NCBI RefSeq assembly: GCF_033568475.1
Contig: NC_133121.1
Coordinates: 75,164,589 to 75,228,588, forward strand
DNA from: Henckelia pumila
Taxonomy: Eukaryota > Streptophyta > Magnoliopsida > Lamiales > Gesneriaceae
Direction: 5' to 3'
DNA length: 64,000 nt
Shown here: positions 1-9,955 of the stretch, piece by piece
How positions within the stretch are numbered: the stretch's first letter is position 1
How the letters are laid out: every line of letters begins with the position of its first letter
The notes under the pieces: model-generated
What the model was told of the DNA's origin: nothing
Seen by the model: only the letters and a program-made list of their open reading frames with translations
Databases searched by the model: none
Translations under genes and position numbers: made by a program

Positions 1-1755
1 TACGAAGAGAACAGGAGCTCCCCAAGGAGACACACTAGGACGAATGTACCCCTTGTCCAAAAGATCATGTAGCTGATTCTTTAACTCACGCATCTCTGAC
101 GGAGCCAGACGATACGGTGCTCTAGAAATAGGCGAAGTACCCGGCATCAACTCTATGCCAAACTCGACTTCCCTAGCAGGAGGAAAACCCGGAATCTCAT
201 CAGGAAATACATCTGGAAATTCATCCACAACAGGAATGCTCTCTATCCCAATACTCTCAGCGGACAAATCAACTGCATAGATAAGGTAGCCTTCCCCGCC
301 AGACTCTAGAGCTCGACAGGCTCTCAAAGCTGATACCAAAGGCATCGGGGGTCGCGCTCCCTCACCATAGAAAAACCAGCTCTCACTCCCTTCCGGATGA
401 AAGCGTACTAATCTCTGATAGCAGTCCACTGAAGCTCGATAGGTAGTCAACATATCTATTCCCAGAATGCAATCAAAGTCGTCCATCGCTAGGACCATGA
501 GATTCGCTAACAGAATGTTCCCTTCGAACTCTAAAGGGCAACCCATCACTAGACGCTTAGCCAAAGCAGATTGGCCCGTCGGAGTAGAAACAGACATTAC
601 TACGTCTAGTGCAATGCATGGTAACTTATGCCTCTTAACAAAACGTGCAGAAATGAAGGAATGAGATGCACCAGTGTCAATAAGTACAAGAGCAGGTATA
701 CCATAAAGCAGAAATGTACCTGCGATGACTTTCTCATTCTCCTCCACAGCCTGATCATGTCTCAGGGCAAACACCTGGCCAGAAGCTCGTGGCCTCAAAT
801 GAGAACTCCCAGCAGACTGTCCTTGCGACCTCTGCTGTACGGTGGCCTGAGAACCCGATCCTGAACCAGAACCAGAACCGCCTCCCCCAGACTGTGGACA
901 ATCCCTCCGGATATGACCAGTCTCTCCACAATGGAAGCAAGCTCCAGAAGCTCTGCGGCACTTGTCGGATGGATGGTTCTTCCCACAGTGATCACACTTG
1001 TCCTTCTTACCGTAACGGACAACACCTCCAGAACCAGAGGAAGAAGAAGATCCAGACTTCTTGAAAGTTTGGGCACGAGGACCCAAAGAACTAGCAGGCC
1101 TCGACTGAGGGAAGGAACTGTTCCGCCAAATGCTGTCCTCCGCCTGGTGACAACGGCTCACCAAACCCTCGTAGGACATGTCGTCACCAACCGCCACACG
1201 GTCATGGATCTCAGGGTTAAGGCCCTGAAGGAACAGATTATACTTCATCTCTGAGCTATTAGCAATCTCGGGGCAATAGGATAGCAGATCAAAGAACCTC
1301 TGCTGATACTCATCAATAGACATGGCTCCCTGTCGCAGACTCAGTAGCTCGCCTGCCTTCGACTGACGGAGTGCAGGAGGAAAATACCGCTTTTGGAAAG
1401 CTGTGCGGAACTCGGCCCAGGTGGCCACTCCTCTCGCCGCAACAAAAGGTGCAGAAGTAAACCTCCACCACCTGCGCGCACGCCCATCCAGAAGATAGCC
1501 AAGGGTCTCCACCTTCTGCTCCTCGGTGCACTGGAAAGTCTGAAAAGTCGTCTCCATGCGGTCTAACCAGTTCTCCGCATCCTCCGGAGACTCACCTCCA
1601 ACTAAGGGCTTAGGACCCATAGCTAAGAATCGACGCACAGTGAAACGCTCGTCGTCATGGTGACGATGACGCCGTTCTCGACGAGGCTCCCGGTCGGCAT
1701 CACCCCAACGCCCACCAACACTGCCATGAGAACTCTGGTCGTCACGATTTGACAT
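1..1755 (-). CDS. gypsy Gag-protease-RT polyprotein, N-terminal 585 residues, open to window edge
   Basis: I read this frame directly from the sequence. From ATG at 1755 it stays open for 585 codons to base 1. Order: an Arg/His/Asp-rich Gag N-terminus; the retrotransposon Gag domain, including a run with MSIDEYQQ near residue 150; two nucleocapsid zinc knuckles (a CX2C-type GKNHPSDKC motif, then CFHCGETGHIRRDC); a Gly/Ser linker; an aspartic protease with D-T-G-A at about residue 360 (codons near 667-678); and the start of RT (RAPYRL, SPWGAP). Against element 2 it lacks the Gag rearrangement and the protease/RT frameshift, so this copy may be coding-competent. RT catalytic residues, RNase H and integrase are outside the window. 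Confidence 0.85.
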   Translation of the reverse strand, partial: MSNRDDQSSHGSVGGRWGDADREPRRERRHRHHDDERFTVRRFLAMGPKPLVGGESPEDAENWLDRMETTFQTFQCTEEQKVETLGYLLDGRARRWWRFTSAPFVAARGVATWAEFRTAFQKRYFPPALRQSKAGELLSLRQGAMSIDEYQQRFFDLLSYCPEIANSSEMKYNLFLQGLNPEIHDRVAVGDDMSYEGLVSRCHQAEDSIWRNSSFPQSRPASSLGPRAQTFKKSGSSSSSGSGGVVRYGKKDKCDHCGKNHPSDKCRRASGACFHCGETGHIRRDCPQSGGGGSGSGSGSGSQATVQQRSQGQSAGSSHLRPRASGQVFALRHDQAVEENEKVIAGTFLLYGIPALVLIDTGASHSFISARFVKRHKLPCIALDVVMSVSTPTGQSALAKRLVMGCPLEFEGNILLANLMVLAMDDFDCILGIDMLTTYRASVDCYQRLVRFHPEGSESWFFYGEGARPPMPLVSALRACRALESGGEGYLIYAVDLSAESIGIESIPVVDEFPDVFPDEIPGFPPAREVEFGIELMPGTSPISRAPYRLAPSEMRELKNQLHDLLDKGYIRPSVSPWGAPVLFV

Positions 1756-1804
1756 CTACAAAAATACCTCAAGATGAGACTAAATCCCAAGAATTCTTTT
1801 GCAT

Positions 1805-1816
1805 GCTCTGATACCA
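1805..1816 (-). other. Primer-binding site (tRNA-iMet type), element 1
   Basis: On the minus strand the 12 bases read TGGTATCAGAGC, the complement of the 3' end of initiator Met tRNA. They lie 4 nt inside the end of the 5' LTR (LTR boundary at 1821). This fixes the element's orientation. Confidence 0.88.
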
Positions 1817-2808
1817 TAAATGTAGTGACCCTTACCTGGATCACCTACTAAACAGAACTTATGCATGCAATTAACTTAATAAAACAGATATCAGAATAAA
1901 ACTGCGGAAACCATAAACGTTATACAATCCCAAGAAAAGGAATCTGTAAATAATCCAATAATATACAACCAAATCGAATAGCTGTATAAACCCAAAACAA
2001 CAGTAATAAAACCTAAGAGAAGCTCCAGCTGGCCAACCACTGACTAGCCTCTCCTGGAGCCACCCTCCTTGTCCAATCGCAAACCTGCCCCATGGAATAG
2101 GGTGTCCAGAAAATACAGAGTACGAGACGTGAGCATAAAACGCTCAGTGCGAGAGTATGAGTATACATGCATGCAAAGTGAACTCCCTATAGACTCGAGG
2201 TCAAGGATCAGATAACAGAGACAGACCGGGCCCTGGTATGTAGCACGTTGTGCCGTCGCTTCAGGAGGTGGCTCCCATACCGAGATAACCATGGATACGC
2301 CGGACCCAAATCGATGGAAGTCCATCCACTAACAGGATAGGGTACAACCCTACTAACAGACATCTCGAAAGAGATACAGCAAGATGCAAATGAATGCAGC
2401 ATAATATCATGGCATATAAATCATGCAGTCACATAATACATGTATACTCAGTCAGGATATCTCGAACAGTACTTTCGTACCTCAATACAGTGCAAGCTCT
2501 ACCAACTCTAGGTCCACGCCTATAGTCTGCTCTACACTGTCAAATGATACTACTATCATTAAAGTGCTCTAAAAGCCTTAACTAAGCTATTGCATACTCC
2601 TAAATATTTATAGGAAGCAAAAGCTATACCTTCGTCCGTCGTTAGCCCTTTGATGTCGATGCCTCCAGAACTTGGGCACAACTCCGCTACGACTACCGAA
2701 CGCCTCGCCGACCTCCGGACCAAGCCTAAGAAGACTAGAACAGCTCCAAAAGGACTAGAAAGAAAAGGAGAACTCGGAATTGGCAAATGAAAGTGAAGCC
2801 TCGGCCTT

Positions 2809-2818
2809 CTATTTATAG
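2809..2818 (-). promoter_or_regulatory. TATA box of element 1 LTR
   Basis: The minus strand reads CTATAAATAG, a near-ideal plant TATA box, immediately downstream of the palindrome array. It predicts transcription starting about 30 nt further along, near 2780. The order enhancer repeats, TATA, then R region is what a functional U3 should show. Confidence 0.75.
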
Positions 2819-2823
2819 ACAAC

Positions 2824-3095
2824 GATCGGAACTTCCCATCCTTGATCGGAACGTCCGAACCTCGATCGGAACGTCCGATCCTGCCATCGGAGCTTCCGAA
2901 GATCCTGATCTGCCACGTGTCAAAATACCACTAGTTGACTCCGGATAGGGGTGATCGGAGCTTCCGGTCCTGATCGGAGCTTCCGATCCAACCACACGTC
3001 ATGCCTGACGTAATAACATCGGTGCCTCCGATAGCTCATCGGAGCTTCCGATCCTGTTCGGAGCTTCCGATCGTGCCTTCGAAGCTTCCGATCCG
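2824..3095. repeat. U3 array of ~10 palindromic 17-18-bp units
   Basis: About ten copies of a unit close to GATCGGAGCTTCCGATC, with 7-bp arms GATCGGA/TCCGATC around GCT, begin near 2824, 2844, 2864, 2886, 2953, 2972, 3017, 3037, 3057 and 3078. Spacing is close to 20 bp within three clusters. Interleaved are a G-box core (CACGTG near 2915) and facing ACGTCA/TGACGT motifs (2996-3012). The TATA box follows. It looks like a transposon enhancer built from dyad sites. The binding factor is unknown. Confidence 0.8.
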
Positions 3096-3162
3096 TCCGA
3101 TACCCAATTCAATTAATTAGCATTAATTCTTTAATTACTCAATTAGGGTACGGGCTACTACA

Positions 3163-3440
3163 CGCACCTTGCGACTCAAGGCATCAGCAGTGAGATTAGC
3201 AGCTCCTGGATGGTACTTAATCTCGCAATCATAGTCCTTAAGCAAATCCATACAACGTTTCTGTCTCATGTTCAACTCCGCCTGAGTGAACAAATACTTG
3301 AGACTCTTGTGGTCGGTGAAGATCTCAAATTTCTCGCCATATAGATAATGACGCCAGATCTTCAAAGAGAACACAATAGCTTCCAATTCTAAATCATGAA
3401 CTGGATAATTGTCTTCGTGCAACTTCAACTGTCTAGAAGC
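3163..3440 (-). pseudogene. RNase H fragment of element 2, interrupted by element 1
   Basis: The frame continues the RT/RNase H reading after a nonsense codon at 3441-3443, a TAA where relatives have Tyr in VIxYASRQ. Recognisable RNase H motifs are [26 protein letters not shown] and the C-terminal ADALSRK. Coding homology stops exactly at 3163 where the element 1 LTR begins. A read-through of 8 residues into the LTR is meaningless. Confidence 0.82.
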
Positions 3441-4616
3441 TTATGTGATCACATGCCCATTTTGAGTCAGAACACAACCTAACCCCTGAAGAGAAGCATC
3501 CGTGTACACCACATACCCTCCAGATCCTGACGGTAAAGCCAACACTGGCGCAGAACTCAACCGTCGTCGAAGTTCACAAAAATTCTCTTCGCACTCTGAT
3601 GAACACTCGAAATCAACACCCTTGCGGGTAAGCTGAGTCAATGGTCGAGTTAGCTGTGAGAAGTTCAGAATGAAGTGACGATAATAACCTGCTAGACCCA
3701 GAAAACTACGGATCTCAGCAACCGTCTTCGGGCGCGACCAATTAAGAACAGCCTCAATCTTGCTTGGATCGACAAAAATTCCCTCCTTGGATATGATATG
3801 GCCAAGAAATACCACCCGATCCATCCAGAATTCACACTTACTCAGTTTGGCATACAACTGCTCATCCCGAAGAGTTTGCAGTACTAACCGCAAGTGAGAA
3901 ACATGCTCGTCCGCATTAGATGAATACACCAGAATGTCGTCAATGAAGACTACGACAAACTTATCCAGAAACTCCCTGAAAACGCGGTTCATCAGATCCA
4001 TAAATATAGCCGGCGCATTAGTCAATCCAAACGGAATCACTAGAAACTTGTAATGCCCATAGCGAGTACGGAATACAGTCTTGGCTATGTCATGATCTTG
4101 GACTCTCATCTGATGATACCCAGATCTCAAGTCAATCTTGGAGTAAACCAAAGTATCCTGCAGCTGATCAAACAAGTCATCAATACGAGGCAAAGGATAT
4201 TTGTTCTTCACAGTAACCCGATTCAGCTGTCGGTAGTCAATGCACAACCTCATAGACTCATCCTTCTTTTTCACAAAAAGAATAGGAGCTCCCCAAGGAG
4301 ATACACTAGGACGAATGTACCCCTTGTCCAAAAGATCCTGTAACTGATTTTTCAACTCTCGCATCTCTAACGAAGTCAGATGATACGGTGCCCGAGAAAT
4401 AGGCGAAGTACCCGGCATCAACTCTATGCCAAACTCGACTTCCCTAGCAGGAGAAAAACTCGGAATCTCATGTGGAAATACATCTGGGAATTCATCCACA
4501 ACAGGAATACTCTCTATCCCAATGCTCTCAGTGGACAAATCAACTGCATAGATGAGGTAACCTTCCCCGCCAGACTCCAGAGCTTGACAGGCTCTCAAAG
4601 CTGATACCAATGGCAT
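3441..4616 (-). pseudogene. Reverse transcriptase / start of RNase H, element 2
   Basis: A 391-codon open stretch on the minus strand. RT motifs run from SPWGAP (~106) through LCIDYRQLN (~124), SGYHQM (~165), FGLTNAP (~196) and the catalytic FIDD (224-227) to the thumb (FLGLAGYYR). RNase H starts with VVYTDAS and ends at the TAA at 3441-3443. It overlaps the upstream Gag-protease frame at 4595-4616, where a single-base deletion near 4640 shifted the frame. The active-site residues are intact, but the polyprotein is not translatable as one piece. Confidence 0.85.
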
Positions 4617-5635
4617 CGGGGGTCGTGCTCCCTCACCATAAAAAACCAGCTATCACTCTCATCTGGATAAAAGCGTATTAATATCTGATAGCAGTCCACT
4701 GAAGCTCGATAGGTAGTCAGCATGTCTATCCCCATAATACAATCGAAATCATCCATTGAAAGAACCATAAGATTCGCTATCAGAATATTTCCTTCGAACT
4801 CTAAAGGGCAACCCATCACTAGATTCTTAGCCAAAGCAGATTGGCCCGTCGGAGTAGAAACAGAAACTACTACGTCTAGTGCAATGCATGGTAATTTATG
4901 TCTCTTAACAAAACGTGCAGAAATGAAGGAATTAGATGCACCAGTATCAATAAGTACAAGAGCAGGTATGCCATATAACATAAATGTACCTGTGATGACC
5001 TTCTCATTCTCCTCCACTGTCTGATCGTGTCTCAAGGCAAACACCTGGCCAGAAGCCCGCGGCTTCAAGTAAGAACTCCCAGCAGACTGTCCCTGCGACC
5101 TCTGCTGAACGGTGGCCTGAGAACCCGATCCCAAACCAAAACCAGAACCTCCTCCCCCAGATAGTGGACAATCCCTCCGGAGATGACCAACCTCTCCACA
5201 ACGGAAACAAGCTCCAGAAGCTTTACGGCATCTATCGGTCGGATGGTTCTTCCCGCAATGGTCGCACTTCTCCTTCTTCCCAAAACGGACAACACCAGCG
5301 GAACCAGAGGAAGAAGAAGTAGATCCGAACTTCTTGAAAGAATGAGCACGGGGACCCAAAGAACTCGTAGGCCTAGACTGAGAGAAAGACCTGTTACGCC
5401 GAATGCTATCCTCCGCCTGGTGACAATGGCTCACCAAACCCTCGTAGGTCATATCATCACCGACCGCCACACGGTCATGAATCTCCGAGTTAAGGCCCTG
5501 AAGGAACAAATTGTACTTCATCTCAGAGCTTTCAGTAATCTCAGGGCAATAGGATAACAGATCGAAGAACTTCTGCTGATACTCGTCAATAGACATGGCT
5601 CCCTGACGCAGACTCAGTACCTCACCTGCCTTCAT
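4595..5635 (-). pseudogene. Gag C-terminal half and aspartic protease, element 2
   Basis: 346 codons. They contain the Gag core (MSIDEYQQKFFDLLSY), a basic/Ser-rich linker, two zinc knuckles (KCDHCGKNHPTDRC and CFRCGEVGHLRRDC) and the protease motif LIDTGASNSFIS. After SWFF the frame departs from that of element 1: a T-run is one base short near 4640, so the last ~17 residues are out of frame. Upstream of the first Met shown, the Gag reading continues but is disrupted. Confidence 0.83.
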
Positions 5636-6017
5636 CTGACGGAGTGCAGGAGGAAAATATAGCTTCTAAAAAGCTGTACGGAACTCAGCTCAAGTGGCAA
5701 CTCCTCTCGCCACAACAAAAGGTGAAGAAGTGAATCTCCACCACTTCCGGGCTCGCCTATCCAGAAGATAACCAAGCGTCTCCATCTTCTGCTCCTCAGT
5801 ACAGTGAAACGTCTGAAAAGTCATCTCCATATGGTCTAGCCAGTTCTCCGATCGTCTGAAAAGTCGTCTCCATAAAAGTCATCTGTAAGAATCGGCGCAC
5901 ACTGAAACGCTGATCATCATGGCAACGATGATGGCGTTCTCGATGATGCTCCCGATCGGCATCGCCCCAATGTCCACCAATACTGCCATGGCTACTCTGA
6001 TCGTCGCGATCCGCCAT
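5636..6017 (-). pseudogene. Rearranged Gag N-terminus, element 2
   Basis: The frame begins with ATG at 6017 (MADRDDQSSHG), like element 1 at 1755. After RRFL the segment that in element 1 encodes the stretch before METTFQT is missing. A short copy of the METTFQT-encoding sequence is duplicated in its place (repeat of gtctgaaaagt at about 5809 and 5854). A stop at 5796 follows. It is a local deletion plus duplication, not a simple point lesion. Confidence 0.75.
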
Positions 6018-6076
6018 CTACAAAATTACCTCATGGTTATCTTATGCAAAATCTAAATCCCAAGAATACTATGCAT

Positions 6077-6088
6077 GATCTGATACCA
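6077..6088 (-). other. Primer-binding site, element 2 (one mismatch)
   Basis: The minus strand reads TGGTATCAGATC, one base different from the iMet-complementary site of element 1. It lies 4 nt inside the LTR edge at 6093. Confidence 0.8.
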
Positions 6089-6092
6089 TAAA

Positions 6093-6738
6093 TGTAGTGA
6101 CCCTTACCGAGATCACCTACTAAACAGAACTTAGGCATGTAATTAACTTAATCAAACAGTAAACCAGAATTAAGCTGCGGAAACAATAATCAAAATACAA
6201 TCCCAAGAAAAGAAATCTGCAAATACCCAAATAGTTATACAACCAAATCGAACGTTGTATCAACCCAATACAAAAGAATAAACCCTAGGCAAAGCTCCAG
6301 CTGGCCAACCACTGCCTATCCCCTCTTGGATCCACCCGCCTCATCCAATCGCAAACCTGCCCCATGGAATAGGGTGTCCAGAAACACAGAGTACGAGACA
6401 TGAGCATAAAACGCTCAGCATGAGAGTATGAGTATACAAGAATGCAAGTGAACTGCCTACTGACTAGAGGTCAAGAATCAGATAACAAAGACAGATCGGG
6501 CCCTGATATGTAGCATGCTATGTCGTTGCTTCAGGAGGTGGCTCACATACCGAAAATACCAGTGGATACGCCGGACCCAAATCGATGGAAGTCCATCCAC
6601 TAACAGGGTAGAACCATACTAACAGACATCTCAAAAGAGATAGCTCAAGATGCAAATGTATGCTGCATATAATCATGTCATATAAATCATGCAGTCACAT
6701 AATACATGCATACTCAGTCAGGATATCTCGAACAGTAC
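6093..6738 (-). repeat. Truncated 5' LTR of element 2
   Basis: Begins TGTAGTG like the LTR of element 1 and aligns with it up to the cgaacagtac at 6729-6738, equivalent to 2466-2475 in element 1. The remaining ~690 bp, including the palindrome array and the TATA box, are absent. The sequence switches directly to plus-strand RT coding sequence of another gypsy copy. Confidence 0.82.
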
Positions 6739-7204
6739 AGTTGTTCGAAGAAGGATGGATCGATGCAATTGTGTATTGATTACAGACAGTTGAATCGTGT
6801 CACCATTAAGAATAAGTATCCTTTGTCACGAATTGATTATATGTTTGATCAATTACAGGGTACTTCTATCTATTCGAAGATAGATATGAGATCGGGATAC
6901 CACCAGATGAGGGTACGAGACTCAGATATTGCTACGACTGCTTTCAGAACCAGATACGGGCATTATGATTTTTTGGTGATGCCATTTGGTTTGACGAATG
7001 CACCGGAAGTCTTTATGAATCTGATTAATCAAGTATTTCGAGAATATCTGGATAGATTTGTCATCATCTTCATTGATGATATTCTTGTCCATTCTCACGA
7101 CAATAATGAGCATGCACAGCATCTGAGAATTGTTTTACAGACGTTGCGAGAGAAGCAGTTGTATGCAAAATTGAGCAAGTGCGAGTTTTGGCTTGATCGG
7201 GTAG
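6739..7204 (+). pseudogene. Gypsy RT fragment, element 4 (left part)
   Basis: An open plus-strand frame starts inside RT (KKDGSM) and runs through [22 protein letters not shown] and FIDDILVHS to CEFWLDRVV. There the long chromovirus element 3 interrupts it at 7205. The same reading resumes at 17435. No Gag, protease or 5' LTR of this copy is present. It is related to, but clearly different from, elements 1 and 2 and lies in inverted orientation to them. Confidence 0.85.
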
Positions 7205-8240
7205 TGAAACATCCTAGACTTATAAATTTCAAAAAAATGCGGAAAATTTAAAAATTTTTCTTTTTCTTTTAATTTTAAAATAAATACTAAGTAAAATATT
7301 TATATATATATATATATATACATATATGCCCATACATATATGTACAACCATAAAAGAGATTTAAAATTTAATAAATAATTATGCAACATAAAAATAATTA
7401 CTAAAACGTCTGAATCATGCAATACTTAAATTAATTCAAAACAATTTAATCAACAGTGCATACACTAAAAAGTTGCGTGAAAAAAATACTTAAATCTCAA
7501 CACTGGAATAAAATCTTCAAATAAAATAGTGTTTAAAATATTCGTGCATAGAACACTAGCACGATGCAGACTACGGTCACGGGGCCACTGCAGCTCCGCT
7601 CATACGTCCTCACCACCGGTAGGGGTAACCTGCTCCTCTACGTACTCACCTGCACCATATCAGTGTAGTGAGCCTAGAGGCCCAACATGCATACTAACAA
7701 GGGTTTAAAATAATTTAATACACTTTCATACATAATACTTAACCTATAAATGCATGAGCATGCCTCCAAAAATAATAACATAAATGTTGCTTAAAGAAAT
7801 CACTGAATTATACGTAACATACATAATATCATACATACTTGAGTTGTTGAGCACTTATTTTCTTAACATCGAATGGTCCTATCCGTAAGTGTGACCCATA
7901 CTTATAGTGCGACTGATCAGTCTAAGAAACCATCGTACGAGGCTGGTGGCGAACCACCCATACATAAATGGCAGAAACTGCCCATACATAAATGGCCACA
8001 CTACTTCAATTTCCACCTAAAATATTTTATTTGCTCAACCATAGAACTTCAATCATAGCATAAAAATTGATTTCATGAATGCATGTACTTTAAATAAATT
8101 GTGTGTCCTTCATATATATTTAATTTAAAGTTCTTACTAACATATAAATATTAAATTACTTCAATGCATAAAAATAATTAAATATATATTCAGGACACAT
8201 GCAATTTTCTCATGGATGGTCTTGGACTGCTGGCCCTAAC

Positions 8241-8540
8241 ACTCAAGCCCATTTACTTAAATCTGGCCCATTAATACTGAAACTGGCCCAATAACATACT
8301 TAAGCCCAATAAAATTTATTCTAAGCCCAGTTAAATAATTAAAGCTCATTAAAACACTCTAGGCCCAATAACAACTTAAATTGGCCCATTGGGCCCAAAA
8401 AGCCCAAAGACTGGCCCAATAACTTTCATGGGTCCTAAAGCACATAAAGATTAGTGGGCCCACTTAATTAAATTAATTAAGCCCACATAAAATTAAACAT
8501 AACCCAAAATAATATTTAAAAGTGGCCCATACATTAATTA
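8241..8540 (-). promoter_or_regulatory. Dense TGGGCY (site II-like) motif cluster in LTR of element 3
   Basis: On the minus (transcribed) strand this stretch holds about a dozen TGGGCC or TGGGCT motifs, seen as GGCCCA/AGCCCA on +. They are spaced roughly 15-35 bp and separated by AT-rich DNA. TGGGCY is the core of plant site II elements bound by TCP factors in promoters of proliferating-cell genes. The motif density is observed; use as an enhancer is inference. The same cluster is in the other LTR at about 15765-16060. Confidence 0.5.
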
Positions 8541-8737
8541 AATCTAGTAGTCCACATAAAAACCCATTAACTTATTAATTCATTTAAAATTAAAATACCC
8601 GAGCCCGGCCCACCGAACCCGGACCCGGACCACCTGACCCGACCCTAAACCTACCAGACCCGACCCTGACCCCAAGCCCCGACCCAGCACCCCAGCCCAA
8701 CCCAAAACCCGAACCCCCCCTAGCCCTTCTACCCGCT

Positions 8738-8850
8738 GCGCGAGCAGCAGCCCTTTAAGGGCTGCTGCCGCCTTGCTCCGGCCATGACCGGCCGGAGCGC
8801 CGCCGGCAGGACCTTCCCAGGGTCCTGCCGGTCCTAACCCAGGTCACACC
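8738..8850. repeat. GC-rich dyad cluster in LTR of element 3
   Basis: Two strong inverted repeats sit in an otherwise AT-rich LTR. GCAGCAGCCC/GGGCTGCTGC flank TTTAA around 8745-8770, and GGCAGGACC/GGTCCTGCC flank TTCCCAG around 8805-8830. A copy is present in the other LTR at about 16266-16355. They could fold as hairpins in the LTR transcript. Function unknown. Confidence 0.6.
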
Positions 8851-9911
8851 CCGCTGGTCCATGGCCCTGCGCGGACCAGCCGAGCCCTCTTCCCCATAAC
8901 CCTAATCTGCAACCACCTAGGACCAACACATGAACCCCTTCGAACCTTAGCCCATTCCAGCCTGAACCGTCTGACCCCAACCGACCCTAAGGCACCCTAG
9001 GACACCTCTGGACCGAGCCATCAGCCTTAGACCAGTCCATATCCAAAAAAAAACGTGAACATGAAACAAACATGGAAAAATTCGAACCCTTCAAACCATT
9101 TTCTGAAAAAATTTGAAAGTTTTAATGCATACACAAATCACACAATTATAAAACTGATAGGCACGAAAAAGTTGAAATAAATTCATGCCTTTCACCGAAA
9201 ATGGAGAGAAAAACAGGCGTGAGACGACTCCGGGACGACGGGACGATGAACGACCAAGTTTGAAGCTTGAAGAACCGCGGCTATGGCTTCCTAAGGGTTT
9301 CTGTCAATGGAGTAGAGGAAGAGAGGTTGAGGTAGACGCTCGGTTGAGAGAAAAGGGGAATGAGGCGTGGAAAGGGGGTTTGGGCGCTTAGTTTGGTAGA
9401 TTAGGATTATAATTTAGGTAGATAATATGTTAATAACTAATTAGGAGATATTAACAACCTAAAAAGATCTCCTAACTAATTTAAATACTAGCTAACTTAA
9501 TAAAATATTTAAATCCCGAAATAAAGAATTAAGGGAATTTTAAAGATAATAAAAAGTCATTAAAATGGCTTAATTTGGATAAAAATGGACTCCTAAAATT
9601 ATATAAAATTAAATACTTAAAATTTTGAGATAATAAAACTCAAAATAATATTTTAGGGCTCTAAAAAGGCTCATGAAATAAATTGGATAGAAAGTTGTCA
9701 TCTCGTCCGTCCCTGGTCCCGTCTACGCGATCAAATAATTAAAATATTGAAAATCATAAAAATTACTAATTATGGGTTAAATGCTTAACAAATAAATTAA
9801 ATCATGCACAAATAATTCACATAATTATTTAACCCATAAATCTAAAATTTAAATAATTAAATATCCTAATTATGCATGCGGATTTACGTATTTAAAATAC
9901 CGGGTGTTACA

Positions 9912-9925
9912 ATTCTCCCCCCTTA
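9912..9925 (-). other. Polypurine tract of element 3
   Basis: On the minus strand a purine run including AAGGGGGGAGAA directly abuts the inner edge of the 3' LTR (9911). This is the plus-strand priming site and confirms that the left LTR is the 3' one. Confidence 0.9.
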
Positions 9926-9955
9926 AATTGAATTTCGTCCTCGAAATTAAAGTAC

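Larger units (their letters stand above)
1..3162 (-). mobile_element. Ty3/gypsy LTR retrotransposon, element 1 (5' part, runs off left edge)
   Basis: Minus-strand gypsy element. Right to left it has a complete 5' LTR (1821-3162), a tRNA-iMet primer site, then gag-protease-RT continuing past base 1. The LTR ends directly in the RNase H coding region of a related element (element 2). Element 1 has therefore inserted into a member of its own family. The expected target duplication next to it is CGCAC at 3163-3167; its partner lies outside the window. The open reading frame suggests it is younger than element 2. Confidence 0.88.
1821..3162 (-). repeat. 5' LTR of gypsy element 1 (1342 bp)
   Basis: It starts TGTAGTG and ends CTACTACA in the + direction, so the termini form a TGTAGT/ACTACA inverted pair. 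In transcription order (right to left) it contains a U3 array of palindromic repeats (3095-2824), a TATA box (2818-2809), and AT-rich R/U5 sequence up to the PBS. The first ~655 bp in + direction align with the truncated LTR of element 2 at 6093-6738. Confidence 0.87.
3163..6738 (-). mobile_element. Ty3/gypsy element 2 (decayed relative of element 1, 5' part)
   Basis: Minus strand. Right to left: truncated 5' LTR, PBS, rearranged Gag N-terminus, Gag-protease, RT and part of RNase H, which is cut at 3163 by element 1. The reading frame is broken by a Gag rearrangement, a 1-nt deletion before RT and a nonsense codon in RNase H. The rest of pol presumably continues on the far side of element 1. 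Confidence 0.85.
7205..9911 (-). repeat. 3' LTR of element 3 (2707 bp)
   Basis: Runs from TGAAACATCC to GGTGTTACA. Contents in + order: an AT microsatellite (~7300-7320), an AT-rich segment, a strongly repeated GGCCCA/AGCCCA block (8241-8540), a GC-rich block with strong dyads (8600-8900), and an AT-rich end. Small frames at 7873-8058 and 9185-9391 recur identically in the other LTR and have no recognisable protein family. I do not call them genes. Confidence 0.92.

Noticed and set aside
1-1755. Numerous plus-strand frames of 65-113 residues over this stretch
   Set aside because: They are antisense shadows of the minus-strand gag-pol frame, which has the zinc knuckles and protease motifs.
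2824-3095. CRISPR-like array of short repeats
   Set aside because: Units are palindromic, spaced only ~3 bp apart, without unique spacers, and lie in a plant LTR. They are an LTR enhancer-type repeat.
6739-7204. Functional RT gene
   Set aside because: It lacks Gag, protease and a start, is cut by a 10-kb insertion, and its continuation at 17435 has stops.
9185-9391. 68-residue frame repeated identically at 16708-16914 (and 61-residue frames at 7873 and 15393)
   Set aside because: They are in both LTRs of element 3 because LTRs are duplicates. There is no protein family, and the region is LTR promoter/leader sequence.
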